DNA of 64,000 bases from Noviluteimonas lactosilytica. GTDB taxonomy: Bacteria; Pseudomonadota; Gammaproteobacteria; Xanthomonadales; Xanthomonadaceae. Positions 48,223 through 57,044 of this stretch are shown here, one piece after another. Location: the NCBI RefSeq assembly GCF_020866925.1, contig NZ_JAJGAK010000003.1:186001-250000 (forward strand), written 5' to 3'. The position numbers and the translations under genes were made by a program. The first letter of the stretch is position 1; the number at the start of each line of letters is the position of its first letter. The notes under the pieces are model-generated. The model searched no databases and was not told where the DNA came from. It worked only from the letters and a program-made list of their open reading frames with translations.

Positions 48223-48909
48223 ATGCTCGGCGACATGCAGCCCGCCGAGCTCGCCCCCGACGTTCACGCGCGTGCCGTGCTCGCCGCCCGCGAAGAACGG
48301 GCCAGCGCGCTGACCCACGGCTTCGGCGCGGTCGCGGCGCTGGCCGGCGGCATCGTGATGATCACGCTCGCCGCACTGCGCGGCGATGGCTGGCAACTCG
48401 CCGCGGCCATCGTGTTCTCGGCGTCGATGCTGCTGCTCTACGTCGCCTCGACGCTCTACCACGCGGCTTCGCACCCGGGCACCAAGGCGCGCCTGAAGGT
48501 CTTCGACCACTGTGCGATCTACCTGTTGATCGCAGGCACCTACACGCCGTTCACGCTCATCGGCCTGCGTGGCGACATCGGGCGCAACCTCTTCATCGCG
48601 ATCTGGTCGCTCGCCGCGGCGGGCATCGTGTTCAAGCTCTTCTTCACCGGGCGCTTCAAGCTGGTGTCGACGCTCGTGTATGTCGCCATGGGATGGCTGA
48701 TCATCGTCGCGATCAAGCCGGTGTGGGCGGCGCTGGACGCCTGGACGCTCGGCTGGCTCTTCGCCGGCGGCCTCTCGTACACGCTCGGCACGGTGTTCTA
48801 CCACCGGCCTTCGATGCGCTACTCGCACGCGGTGTGGCACGTGTTCGTCATCGCCGGCACGCTGTGTCATTACGTCGCGGTGATGGCGCAGGTGCTGCAC
48901 ACCGCGTGA
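48223..48909 (+). CDS. trhA: Hemolysin III family membrane protein (TrhA-like)
   Basis: 228-aa protein with seven hydrophobic segments, HlyIII/PAQR family. Signature residues: EERASALTHGFGA with the first His, STLYHAASHPGTK, KVFDHCAIYLLIAGTYTPF, and the C-terminal HAVWHVFVIAGTLCHYVAVM. These His/Asp residues form the family metal site. GAGGGG before ATG 48223 decides the start. Homologues affect membrane lipid homeostasis; haemolysis is not implied. Confidence 0.92.
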   Translation: MLGDMQPAELAPDVHARAVLAAREERASALTHGFGAVAALAGGIVMITLAALRGDGWQLAAAIVFSASMLLLYVASTLYHAASHPGTKARLKVFDHCAIYLLIAGTYTPFTLIGLRGDIGRNLFIAIWSLAAAGIVFKLFFTGRFKLVSTLVYVAMGWLIIVAIKPVWAALDAWTLGWLFAGGLSYTLGTVFYHRPSMRYSHAVWHVFVIAGTLCHYVAVMAQVLHTA

Positions 48910-48989
48910 GCGTGTCTTCACGTTCGCGTCGCTGAACCCCGCGCAACGCATTCACCGCGTTTCGACCGCGTCGCCGCAATCGTCGCGGG

Positions 48990-50990
48990 ATGGAAGAGCC
49001 GCGCACACCGGCAACGCAACGCACGCGCCCCGAAGCGGTGGCCGTGCTCGCGCGGCATCCGTGGTGGACGACGCTCGGCGTTTTCGTACTCGCGATCGTC
49101 GTGTTGCTCGCGTTTTGGGACTGGAACTGGTTCAAGCCGCTGGTCGAGCGCCAGGTGGAAGCGCGCACCGGCCGCAGCTTCGAGATCACCGGCAACCTCG
49201 ATGTCGACCGCTTCGGCTGGACGCCGCTCGTGCAGATCGGCGGCTTCCGTTTCGGCAACGCCACGTGGGCGAAGGAACCGACGATGGCGTCGGCCGACTG
49301 CCTGCAGATCGCGATCGAGCTCAAGCCCCTGCTCTTCCATCGCGAAGTGCGCATCCCCGAGATCCGCTTGCGCAAGCCACGCTTGCGCCTGGAATACGGC
49401 CCGCAGCGTGAAGGCAACTGGACGTTCGGCGAACCGTCCACGGGCACCACGCAGTACGGCGCGCTGTGGATCGACGATGGCCGCGTGCGTTTCATCGATG
49501 CCGCGAAGAAGACCGATATCGATGTCGCCGTGCGCAGCGACCTGCGCGATCCGACGTCGCAGGCACCGCCCATCCTCGCCAACGGCGGCGGCCGATGGGA
49601 AGGCCGCAAGTTCACGATGCACGGCCGCGGCGAATCGCCGATCGCATTGAAGGAAACCACGCGCCCGTATCGCATCGACGTGCACGCCACCGCGGGAAGC
49701 ACCAAGGGCCACGTGCGAGGAACATTGCTCGATCCGTTCCGCATGCGCGGCTTCGACGTGAAGCTCGCATTGTCGGGACGCAACCTCGCCGAGTTGTATC
49801 CGCTGCTCGGCATCGCCGCGCCGGACTCGCCGCCGTACGCGTTCGACGGACGCCTCACGCGCGAGATCACGCCGACCGCGCGCACCGGCACCGACGAGAC
49901 GGGCGACATCTGGCATTACGACGATTTCACCGGGCGCCTCGGCGACAGCGACCTGTCGGGCGACGCGAGTTTCGAGACCGGGCGCAAGCGCCCCATCCTC
50001 GTGGCGAACCTCGTCTCGAAGCGGCTCGACTTCGACGACCTCGCGGGCTTCGTCGGCAAGCCGCCGCAAGCCGGCGCGGGTGAATCGGCGACGCCGGAAC
50101 AACGCACCGCGGCCGCGCGCGAAAACGCGCGCACGCGCCTGCTGCCCGATCATCCCTACGAACTCGACAAGCTGCGTTCGATGGACGCCGACGTGCGCTG
50201 GAAGGCGCAACGGATCAACGCACCGAAGCTCCCGCTCGACGACATGGACGCGCACTTGTTCCTCGATGCGGGATTGCTGCGCCTGGATCCGCTGAACTTC
50301 GGCGTCGCCGGCGGCGACGTCCGCTCGACCATCCGCATGGACGCGCGCGAATCGCCGATCCGCACGCGCGCCGACATCCGCGCGCGCGGGCTCGATCTCG
50401 GCAAGCTCATCCCGGAACCGGAGGTGATGAAGGACGCGATCGGCCGCATCGGCGGCGACGTTCGCCTCACGGGGACGGGCAACTCGATCGCGCGCATGCT
50501 CGGCACGTCGAACGGCGACGCGCAGCTCGGCATGGGCAAGGGTCAGGTCAGCAACCTGCTGATGGAATTCGCGGGCATCGACATCGCCGAAGCGCTCAAA
50601 TTCCTGGTGCAGGGCGACAAGCGCATCCCGATCCGCTGCGCGTTCGGCGACTTCGCGGTGAAGGATGGCGTGATGACGGCGCGCTCGCTCGCGTTCGACA
50701 CGACCGACACGCTCATCGTCGGCGAAGGCAACGTCAGCCTGCGCGACGAAACGCTCGACCTGAAACTGCGGCCGCGCCCGAAGGACCGCAGCCTGTTCTC
50801 CTTCCGCGCACCGCTCCTCGTCGACGGCACGTTCAAGGACCCGTCGTTCCGCCCCGACATGGGCCGCGTGACCTTGCGCGCGGCGCTCGCGTTCACGCTC
50901 GGCAGCATCGCCCCGCCCGCGGCGCTGCTCGCGACGCTCGAACTCGGCCCGGGCGACGACGCGCAGTGCGGCGGCAAATACGCGAAGTAG
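48990..50990 (+). CDS. AsmA family protein
   Basis: 666-aa envelope protein: one N-terminal transmembrane helix (about 27-46) and a long repetitive beta-rich periplasmic region with an AsmA C-terminal segment (DVRLTGTGNSIARMLGTSNGDAQLGMGKG, and VSLRDETLDLKLRPRPKDRSLFSFRAPLLVDGTF). AsmA/TamB-like proteins are linked to phospholipid transport and outer-membrane assembly. Stop codon lies in a 17-bp tandem duplication. Confidence 0.92.
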   Translation: MEEPRTPATQRTRPEAVAVLARHPWWTTLGVFVLAIVVLLAFWDWNWFKPLVERQVEARTGRSFEITGNLDVDRFGWTPLVQIGGFRFGNATWAKEPTMASADCLQIAIELKPLLFHREVRIPEIRLRKPRLRLEYGPQREGNWTFGEPSTGTTQYGALWIDDGRVRFIDAAKKTDIDVAVRSDLRDPTSQAPPILANGGGRWEGRKFTMHGRGESPIALKETTRPYRIDVHATAGSTKGHVRGTLLDPFRMRGFDVKLALSGRNLAELYPLLGIAAPDSPPYAFDGRLTREITPTARTGTDETGDIWHYDDFTGRLGDSDLSGDASFETGRKRPILVANLVSKRLDFDDLAGFVGKPPQAGAGESATPEQRTAAARENARTRLLPDHPYELDKLRSMDADVRWKAQRINAPKLPLDDMDAHLFLDAGLLRLDPLNFGVAGGDVRSTIRMDARESPIRTRADIRARGLDLGKLIPEPEVMKDAIGRIGGDVRLTGTGNSIARMLGTSNGDAQLGMGKGQVSNLLMEFAGIDIAEALKFLVQGDKRIPIRCAFGDFAVKDGVMTARSLAFDTTDTLIVGEGNVSLRDETLDLKLRPRPKDRSLFSFRAPLLVDGTFKDPSFRPDMGRVTLRAALAFTLGSIAPPAALLATLELGPGDDAQCGGKYAK

Positions 50991-51015
50991 CCTCTCTGGC
51001 GAAGTGGCCTCTCTG
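50982..51015 (+). repeat. 17-bp tandem repeat spanning the AsmA stop codon
   Basis: GCGAAGTAGCCTCTCTG (50982-50998) is followed immediately by GCGAAGTGGCCTCTCTG (50999-51015), one mismatch. The first copy contains the stop TAG; in the second copy that base is G. Resembles the mgtE stop-codon duplication. Confidence 0.85.
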
Positions 51016-51023
51016 GTGGAGTA

Positions 51024-51044
51024 GCCCCTTTTAGTAAAAGGGGC
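51024..51044. terminator. Hairpin after AsmA gene
   Basis: Nine-base perfect stem GCCCCTTTT / AAAAGGGGC with a three-base loop. There is no T-run beyond the stem, so termination efficiency is uncertain. Confidence 0.4.
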
Positions 51045-51082
51045 GCGCGTCAGCGGGGGATATTGGCATGCATGCCTCGGGG

Positions 51083-51153
51083 CCCGAAGTTTGCGTAGCA
51101 AACTTTGGGCAGCAGCGGTACATCGCGTCGATTACGACGCGATGTACCGCTGC
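51083..51153 (-). terminator. Two consecutive hairpins at the CBS gene 3' end
   Basis: First on the minus strand: a perfect 19-bp inverted repeat (51112-51130 with 51135-51153, four-base loop) holding the stop codon in its loop. Next: CCCGAAGTTTGC / GCAAACTTTGGG (51083-51109) around three bases. No U-run follows. The first stem extends into coding sequence. Confidence 0.6.
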
Positions 51154-51560
51154 AGCTGGTCGATTTCTATTTGCTGATCTTCGATCACGGCCTTGACCAG
51201 GTCGCCGATCGAGATCACGCCCAGCACCGCATCGCCATCCACCACCGGCAGGTGGCGGATGCGCTTGTCGGTGACGATCTGCATGCAGTGGTCGGCGGTG
51301 TCGGCGAGGCCGACGCGCACGACGTCGCTGGTCATGATGTCGGCGACGGGCGTGCTCGCGGACGAGCGTCCCTGCAGCACGACCTTCCGCGCGTAATCGC
51401 GTTCGGAAATGATTCCGACGAGCTTGCCGGCCTGCATCACCAGCAGTGCGCCGATGCGTTTCTCGGCCATCAGCTTGATCGCATCGAGGACCGGCTGGTC
51501 GGGCCCGATCGCGAAGACTTCAGGCGCTTTCGATTCGAGCAGGTGGCGTACCGTGCGCAT
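51132..51560 (-). CDS. CBS domain-containing protein
   Basis: 142-aa protein made of two CBS domains (about 7-62 and 75-130) with no catalytic partner. Conserved phrases: FAIGPDQPVLDAIKLMAEKRIGALLVM, GIISERDYARKVVLQG, and HLPVVDGDAVLGVISIGDLVKAVI. Such pairs bind adenosyl nucleotides and regulate other proteins; the target is unknown. Its start lies within the end of the GT2 gene (41-base overlap). Confidence 0.92.
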   Translation of the reverse strand: MRTVRHLLESKAPEVFAIGPDQPVLDAIKLMAEKRIGALLVMQAGKLVGIISERDYARKVVLQGRSSASTPVADIMTSDVVRVGLADTADHCMQIVTDKRIRHLPVVDGDAVLGVISIGDLVKAVIEDQQIEIDQLQRYIAS

Positions 51561-52572
51561 CGTCGTGTCCCTCCGCCGTTGCCTGCGCCGAGGATACTCC
51601 GGTCGCGGGGCGCCAGGCGTCCACGAGGTAGAGGGGGCGCTGCTTGGCCTCCTCGTACAGGCGGCCCAGGTACTCGCCGATGGTGCCCAGCGCGATCAGC
51701 TGCACGCCGCCGAGGAACAGGATCACCGCCATCATCGTCGGCCAGCCCGCGACCGGGTCGCCCCAGGCGACCGCCTTCACGATGATCCAGGCGGCGTAGA
51801 GGAAGGCCAGCAACGCGGTGACCAGGCCCACGTAGGTGGCCACGCGCAACGGTGCGGTCGAGAAGCCGGTGATGCCCTCGATCGCGAAGTTCCAGAGCTT
51901 CCAGAAGTTGAACTTGCTGGTGCCCGCGGCGCGCGGCGCCCGGTGGTACGGCACCGACACCTGGCGGAAGCCGACCCAGCCGAACAGGCCCTTCATGAAG
52001 CGATTGCGCTCGCGCAACTGTCGCAACGCGGCGACGGCGCGCGGCGACAGCAGGCGGAAGTCGCCGGTGTCGGCCGGCACCGGCGTGCGCGAGAGGCGGC
52101 CGATCACGCGATAGAACGCGTGCGCGGTCGCGCGCTTGAGCCAGGTCTCGCCTTCGCGCGCCAGGCGCGTGCCGTGCACGTCGTCGAAGCCTTCGCGCCA
52201 GCGTGCGACGAATTCGGGGATCAGTTCCGGCGGATCCTGTCCATCGGCGTCGAGGATCAGCACCGCATCGTCGCCCACGTGGTCGAGCCCCGCGGTGAGC
52301 GCCGCCTCCTTGCCGAAGTTGCGCGACAGGCGCAGCACGGCGACGCGGGGATCGGCATCGGCCATCGACTGCAGCACGGACCAGGTCGCATCGCGGCTGC
52401 CGTCGTCGACGTAGAGCACGCGAGAAGCGAGTCCGTCGCGCGCCAGGTCGTCGAGCACGGCGGCCAGGCGCGGCTGCAGCAGCGGCAAGGCGTCGGCTTC
52501 GTTGTAGGCGGCGACGAGCACGGTCAGGCCGGGCGCGTTGCGGATGGGCTTGTCGGGTCGGTGTGCGTCCAT
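51520..52572 (-). CDS. Glycosyltransferase family 2 (polyprenyl-phosphate sugar transferase, GtrB/ArnC-like)
   Basis: 350 aa: cytosolic GT-A domain (about 15-240) with VLVAAYNEADALPLL, VLYVDDGSRDATW, RLSRNFGKEAAL and LILDADGQDPPEL, followed by two C-terminal transmembrane helices (about 255-315, LRVATYVGLVTALLAFLYAAW and LFLGGVQLIALGTIGEYLGRLYEE). This architecture fits enzymes that load sugars on undecaprenyl phosphate. The sugar is unknown. The tail overlaps the CBS gene. TAACAT lies six bases before the ATG. Confidence 0.92.
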   Translation of the reverse strand: MDAHRPDKPIRNAPGLTVLVAAYNEADALPLLQPRLAAVLDDLARDGLASRVLYVDDGSRDATWSVLQSMADADPRVAVLRLSRNFGKEAALTAGLDHVGDDAVLILDADGQDPPELIPEFVARWREGFDDVHGTRLAREGETWLKRATAHAFYRVIGRLSRTPVPADTGDFRLLSPRAVAALRQLRERNRFMKGLFGWVGFRQVSVPYHRAPRAAGTSKFNFWKLWNFAIEGITGFSTAPLRVATYVGLVTALLAFLYAAWIIVKAVAWGDPVAGWPTMMAVILFLGGVQLIALGTIGEYLGRLYEEAKQRPLYLVDAWRPATGVSSAQATAEGHDDAHGTPPARIESA

Positions 52573-52578
52573 GCGGCG

Positions 52579-52584
52579 ATGTTA
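52579..52584 (-). promoter_or_regulatory. -10-like element with leaderless spacing before GT2 gene
   Basis: Minus strand TAACAT, six bases (CGCCGC), ATG at 52572. No Shine-Dalgarno. Confidence 0.4.
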
Positions 52585-52595
52585 GAGCAGCGGGA

Positions 52596-53342
52596 TCAGT
52601 CGAGTGCGCGCAACCATGCAGAACCGCCGAGATGGTTTGCCTGGCGCTGGATGGCCGCGCTGCGTTTCTGGACGTACGGGCCGGGGTGGCCGGCGTCGTA
52701 ACGGCGCGGGTTGGGAAGCACGGCGGCGAGGCGCGCGGCCTGCGCGGGCGTCAGCTTGTCGGCGTTGCGGTTGAAGAAGCGCACCGCGGCCGCCTGCGCG
52801 CCGTAGGTGCCGTCGCCGAACTCGGCGACGTTCGCGTAGACCTCGAGGATGCGGTGCTTCGACCACAACGTTTCGATCAGCACCGTGTACCAGGCCTCGA
52901 GTCCCTTGCGCATCCAGCTGCGGCCGCGCCACAGGAACATGTTCTTGGCGGTCTGCTGCGAGATCGTGCTCGCGCCGCGCAGGCGCTTCACCGGCGTGCC
53001 GCGCTTCGCCGCGCGTTCGAGCATGCGCTGGTTGTGCGCGCGCGCCTTCTCGATCGCCTTGAAATCGAAACCGTGGTGCGAAGCGAAGTTCTGGTCTTCC
53101 GCCGCGACCAGCGAGACGGGCAGCGCGGGCGCGATCGCTTCGAGGTCGCGCCACGCGTAATGCGTGCGATACGACCAGTCGCCCGCGCCGATCGCTTCGA
53201 TGTGGCGGCCGACCATGAACGCGCTCATCGGTGGATCGATGAAGCGCAACGACAACACCTGCAACACCGTCAGCAACGCGAACAGCAGCGGCGCGATCAG
53301 CAGCCACCGCAACAGGCGTCGCCGGCGCGGCCGCGCTTGCAT
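52596..53342 (-). CDS. mtgA: Monofunctional biosynthetic peptidoglycan transglycosylase
   Basis: Polymerises lipid II glycan strands. About 248 aa: N-terminal transmembrane helix (about 10-30) then a GT51 domain with catalytic Glu in [56 protein letters not shown]. The start at 53342 gives a short Arg-rich cytoplasmic tail; an in-frame GTG at 53384 would add 14 residues. No penicillin-binding domain. Divergent from hslO. Confidence 0.94.
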   Translation of the reverse strand: MQARPRRRRLLRWLLIAPLLFALLTVLQVLSLRFIDPPMSAFMVGRHIEAIGAGDWSYRTHYAWRDLEAIAPALPVSLVAAEDQNFASHHGFDFKAIEKARAHNQRMLERAAKRGTPVKRLRGASTISQQTAKNMFLWRGRSWMRKGLEAWYTVLIETLWSKHRILEVYANVAEFGDGTYGAQAAAVRFFNRNADKLTPAQAARLAAVLPNPRRYDAGHPGPYVQKRSAAIQRQANHLGGSAWLRALD

Positions 53343-53495
53343 CCGGCGCTTGCCGGCCCCATCTGCCCCTGTTCCCGATGCCACGATTTGCCCCAGTCGT
53401 GCGTGCGGCGCGCATTATCCGCGACCACGCGGGGCGTGCGAGCGCAGCCTCACGACCGGGCGACACCCACCACGATCATGATGACCACGACGACC

Positions 53496-54404
53496 ATGCC
53501 CGACGCTTCCGCCACCGGCCACGACGACCGCCTGACGCGCTTCCTGCTGCCCGAAGCGGGCGTGCGCGGCGTTCGCGTGCACCTCGACGAAACCTGGCGC
53601 CAGATCCGCTCGCGGGCCGAGTATCCGGAAGGCATCGCGCGCCTGCTGGGCGAAGCGGTCGCCGCCGCGGCGCTGTTCACCGGCCATGCGAAGGTCGACG
53701 GCCGGCTGTCCGTGCAGCTGCGCGGGCGCGGTGCGCTGCGCACGCTGTTCGCCGAATGCACGGCGGCCGGGACGCTGCGCGGCATCGCCCAGCTCGCCGA
53801 GGACATGCCCGCGCCGCAGGGCCTGGCCGATCTCGGACCCGATCCGATCCTGGCCATCACGATCGAGAACCCGTCGCCGCACGGCCGCGATCCGCAGCGC
53901 TACCAGGGCCTCGTGCCGCTGGAAGGCGGCAACCTTCGCACCGCGTTCGAGCACTACTTCGTGCAGTCCGAGCAGCTGCCGACCCGCCTCCTGCTGGCGG
54001 CGGACGGCGACCGCGCCGCCGGCCTGATGTTGCAGAAGCTCCCCGGCGACGGCGGCGACGCGGACGGCTGGACCCGGGCCTGCGCGCTCTTCGAAACCCT
54101 CACGCCCGAGGAGCTGCTCGACCTGCCGCGCGGCACGCTGGTCCACCGCCTGTTCCACGAGGAATCGCCGGAATTGCTGGCCGACAAGCCGTTGCAGTTC
54201 GGCTGCTCCTGCTCGCGGGAACGGGTCGAGGCGATGCTCCAGTCGCTCGGCCAGGAAGAGGCCGAAGCGGCGCTGGCCGATGACGTTGCCCGGGTGCGTT
54301 GCGAGTTTTGTGGGCAGGGCTACGATTTCACGCCGGCCGACATCGCGGGCCTTTTCGCCCCCGGGTCGACGGCCGCCATGCCGGCTCCCGAGCGCATGCA
54401 GTAA
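53496..54404 (+). CDS. hslO: Redox-regulated chaperone Hsp33
   Basis: Holdase activated by oxidation and heat. About 302 aa. N-terminal DRLTRFLLPEAGVRGVRVHLDETW, and the C-terminal zinc switch CSCSRER ... CEFCGQGYDF with all four cysteines. In-frame ATGs at 53478, 53481 and 53496 are all possible; 53496 matches the E. coli start best. Monocistronic, divergent from mtgA. Confidence 0.94.
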   Translation: MPDASATGHDDRLTRFLLPEAGVRGVRVHLDETWRQIRSRAEYPEGIARLLGEAVAAAALFTGHAKVDGRLSVQLRGRGALRTLFAECTAAGTLRGIAQLAEDMPAPQGLADLGPDPILAITIENPSPHGRDPQRYQGLVPLEGGNLRTAFEHYFVQSEQLPTRLLLAADGDRAAGLMLQKLPGDGGDADGWTRACALFETLTPEELLDLPRGTLVHRLFHEESPELLADKPLQFGCSCSRERVEAMLQSLGQEEAEAALADDVARVRCEFCGQGYDFTPADIAGLFAPGSTAAMPAPERMQ

Positions 54405-54416
54405 ACGGGATGGATT

Positions 54417-54438
54417 GCCCGGTCCGGGGGTCTTTTTT
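54417..54438 (+). terminator. Weak terminator after hslO
   Basis: A short GC-rich hairpin (GCCC GGTC CGGGG) followed by TCTTTTTTG. The stem is short, but the T-run directly follows. Confidence 0.4.
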
Positions 54439-54450
54439 GCCTCAGGATGA

Positions 54451-54479
54451 TTGTTAAATAAACATAAACGGAATAGGAT
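54451..54479 (+). promoter_or_regulatory. Sigma-70-type promoter of exported hypothetical
   Basis: TTGTTA (54451-54456), a 17-base AT-rich spacer, TAGGAT (54474-54479). The expected start near 54486 leaves a 49-base leader before the ATG at 54535. The -35 is identical to that of the TonB receptor promoter. Confidence 0.55.
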
Positions 54480-54534
54480 TCCCGCAAAGCCGCCTCAGGA
54501 ACTTGGACCGGTCTGCCGGGTCAACAAAGCCGCC

Positions 54535-55380
54535 ATGCAACGCTCGCTTCGCCAGCGCTTCTGCCTCGCCTTGATCGCCCTCGCGATCGGCACGGCCGCG
54601 CATGCGCAGACGCGCAACGCGGACGGCACGGTGGAGCTTCCGGTCTGGAACCAGGCGAGCGGCAAGGTCGAAGCGGTGCTGCTGCTCGAGCCAACGCAAA
54701 CCTCGGTCGGCGTGCGCAAGCCCTTCAGCGAAGGTGCGCTCGACCTGGCCTTCGGCCTCAACGCCGGCGACGAACTCGGCCTGCTGTGCGATCGCAAGAC
54801 CGGCGTGTCGAGTGCGATCGCCAACCTCGCCGGCCACTGCCTGCTCGCGTCGCTCGATGACCAGTCGTCGACCGACAGCCGCCACTTCAACGCGACCACC
54901 GCCTTCAGCCGCGATGGCGGCCGCGTGGGCCTGAGTCTCGGCACCGGGCAGGAAACGCTGCCTGCGTGGCTGAGCCCGAATGCACGTTCGAAGGTCGAAC
55001 AGCACGACGTCACCGTGTTCGGCCAGAAGAACATCGGCCGCGAAGCCTTCATCACCATCGGCGGCACGGTCGCGAAAGCGCGCCTGGTGTCGGCGGCGGA
55101 CGTGCCGGAACTCGCCGATCGCTGGAACACCCGCAGCTTCAGCCTCGGTGGCGGCTACGGCGCCTTCAGCGGCAACATCATCGGTCGCGTCATCGACGTG
55201 CCGGGCGAAGCCGGCAACTACCAGAACCTCGGCGTCGGTTTCACCTGGCGCACGCCGTGGAGCGGCCAGCTCACGGTCGGCGCGGAAAACGTGGTGACCC
55301 GCGGCAAGAACCCCTTCGCGCTGCCCGCGGGCGAAGACGACGGCACCGTGCCGTACGTGCGCTACGAGCAGGACCTGTAA
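54535..55380 (+). CDS. Exported hypothetical, beta-rich
   Basis: 281 aa with a clear signal peptide (about 1-24, ending GTAAHAQ). The mature part is beta-rich with alternating polar and hydrophobic residues (FSLGGGYGAFSGNIIGRVI, QNLGVGFTWRTPWSGQLTVGAENVV), compatible with an outer-membrane or periplasmic protein. Two cysteines (LLCDRK, GHCLLA) are 20-odd residues apart. No family securely recognised, though homologous hypotheticals appear in xanthomonads. ATG 54535 is preferred to an upstream in-frame ATG at 54451 that lies in the promoter. Confidence 0.65.
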   Translation: MQRSLRQRFCLALIALAIGTAAHAQTRNADGTVELPVWNQASGKVEAVLLLEPTQTSVGVRKPFSEGALDLAFGLNAGDELGLLCDRKTGVSSAIANLAGHCLLASLDDQSSTDSRHFNATTAFSRDGGRVGLSLGTGQETLPAWLSPNARSKVEQHDVTVFGQKNIGREAFITIGGTVAKARLVSAADVPELADRWNTRSFSLGGGYGAFSGNIIGRVIDVPGEAGNYQNLGVGFTWRTPWSGQLTVGAENVVTRGKNPFALPAGEDDGTVPYVRYEQDL

Positions 55381-55422
55381 GGTCCGACGCAACTTCCGGA
55401 CAACGTTCCGCCCGCAGCCGCG

Positions 55423-56970
55423 TCAGCGCTGCAACGCTTCGATCATCGGCTTGAGCGGCTCCGCGTACGGCGCCCACTTCGGGACTTCGCGCGCCACCAC
55501 GCCTTCGCGCACCTGCACTGCGCTCGCGGTCGCCACGCCGCGTTCGCGCGAGGCGAGTTCGAGCATGCGCGGTTCGAACTCCAGCCCGCAGAACGTCGCG
55601 ACGCGACGCAGCACGTTTTCCGTATCGCGCGTCAGCTCCGCGTAGTCGACATCGAGGATGCGATCCGGATACGCCGCGCGCCAATGCGCCATGAGGCGTT
55701 CGTACTGGCGGTAGTAGTCGGCGAGCTCGAGCGGGTCGTACGAATACGGGTTCGCGTCGGAGAACAGCTCGCGCAGGTTGGAGAAGCATGTCTCCACCGG
55801 GTCGCGCACCATGTGCAGGATCTTCGCCTGCGGCAGCGCGCGACAGATGAAACCGATGTTGAGGAAATTCGACGGCAGCTTGTCGGTGAAGCAGCGCTCG
55901 CCGCGCAGCCGCCATTCCATGCCCGCGAGATAGCCCGCGCCCACTTCGGCGAAATCGGCCTGCGATGCGAGCTGCACGATCGTCGTGTCGATCACGCCGC
56001 GGCAATGGTGGTCGGTCGCGTAGCGCATGCGGCTGGTGAAGTCGTACAACTCGCCGACGCCGTGCACCTGCGAGTGACCGTCGAGCAGCTGTTCGAGCAG
56101 CGTCGTGCCCGATCGGTGCATGCCGACGATGAAGATCGGCGTGCGCGTATCGGCGATCGGCGCCACGGGCGCTTCGACCGGCATCGCGATGAGCGCGTCG
56201 ATCAACGCGTGCGTTTGCGCAGGCTGGTAATCGAGCGTCGAGCGCTTGGCATTGCATGCGTGCACCAGCGCATTCCACGCGCCGACGTGGTCGCCGAGAT
56301 CGTCGAGTTCCTTGTGCAGCGCGAAGGCCAGCAACGCGACCTCGTCGGGCCTGCGCTGGCCGGTGGAGAGCATCCGGCGCAGACGGTCGACGTGGTTGGC
56401 GTTCGGCTTCTGCTTCTTCAACCGCGAGAGGAACCAGTGCGCCTGCGCGATTTCCGGCGCGCGTGCGATGCACGCTTCCAGGTCCTTCGCGGCATCGTCG
56501 AAGCGGCCGAGATAGGTCAGCACCTGCCCGCGCGCGAGCAAGGTCGGCGGATAGCGCGGATCGCCGCGCACCGCTTCGTCGAGATAGCGCAGCGCCGCGT
56601 CTTGTTCGTTGAGGTAGCTCAGTTGCGCGGCGGCGACGATCAGCAGCGGGATCGGCAGCTGCGCAGGCGGGCCCAGGCGCGCGAGCAGGTCGTGCAGCGC
56701 CTGCGCTTCGTTGAACGTGCGCAGGCGGGCCATGAGTTCGCGCAACGTGTCGGCGTCGCGCGGCTTCGACTCGTGCGCGGCGAGCGCATGCGCGCGCGAG
56801 GCGCGGTAACGGCCCGCGAGCGATTCGATGTACGACAACTGCAGGTGCACCGTCGCATTGGCCGGATCGGCGACCAGCGCGCTTTCGAGCGCATTGCGCG
56901 CCTGCACCCAGTCGCGGCGGGATGCGTGCGCTTCGGCCTGGCGAAGCAGTTCGTTCGTCGCGGATTTCAT
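55423..56970 (-). CDS. TPR-containing sulfotransferase
   Basis: 515 aa. The N-terminal half (about 1-200) has about five tetratricopeptide-like repeats (ALESALVADPANATVHLQLSYIESLAGRY, YLDEAVRGDPRYPPTLLARGQVLTYLGRF). The C-terminal half is a PAPS-dependent sulfotransferase with 5'-phosphosulfate loop IVGMHRSGTTLLEQLL at 281-296 and 3'-phosphate motif VRDPVETCFSNLRELF. No signal peptide, so cytoplasmic. It follows a TonB-dependent receptor, a pairing common in xanthomonads. The acceptor is unknown; the donor PAPS is inferred from family. Confidence 0.9.
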   Translation of the reverse strand: MKSATNELLRQAEAHASRRDWVQARNALESALVADPANATVHLQLSYIESLAGRYRASRAHALAAHESKPRDADTLRELMARLRTFNEAQALHDLLARLGPPAQLPIPLLIVAAAQLSYLNEQDAALRYLDEAVRGDPRYPPTLLARGQVLTYLGRFDDAAKDLEACIARAPEIAQAHWFLSRLKKQKPNANHVDRLRRMLSTGQRRPDEVALLAFALHKELDDLGDHVGAWNALVHACNAKRSTLDYQPAQTHALIDALIAMPVEAPVAPIADTRTPIFIVGMHRSGTTLLEQLLDGHSQVHGVGELYDFTSRMRYATDHHCRGVIDTTIVQLASQADFAEVGAGYLAGMEWRLRGERCFTDKLPSNFLNIGFICRALPQAKILHMVRDPVETCFSNLRELFSDANPYSYDPLELADYYRQYERLMAHWRAAYPDRILDVDYAELTRDTENVLRRVATFCGLEFEPRMLELASRERGVATASAVQVREGVVAREVPKWAPYAEPLKPMIEALQR

Positions 56971-56986
56971 CGCGTGGATTGTTGCA

Positions 56987-57017
56987 GAAAAAAAGCGGCC
57001 GCCCGAAGGCGGCCGCT
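56987..57017 (-). terminator. Rho-independent terminator of the TonB receptor gene
   Basis: On the minus strand, a perfect ten-base stem AGCGGCCGCC / GGCGGCCGCT with a TTCG tetraloop followed by seven Ts. It separates the receptor gene from the sulfotransferase gene, so the latter must have its own promoter or rely on read-through. Confidence 0.92.
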
Positions 57018-57044
57018 CTCTTGTCGCGTTGCTTCTAAAGGATC

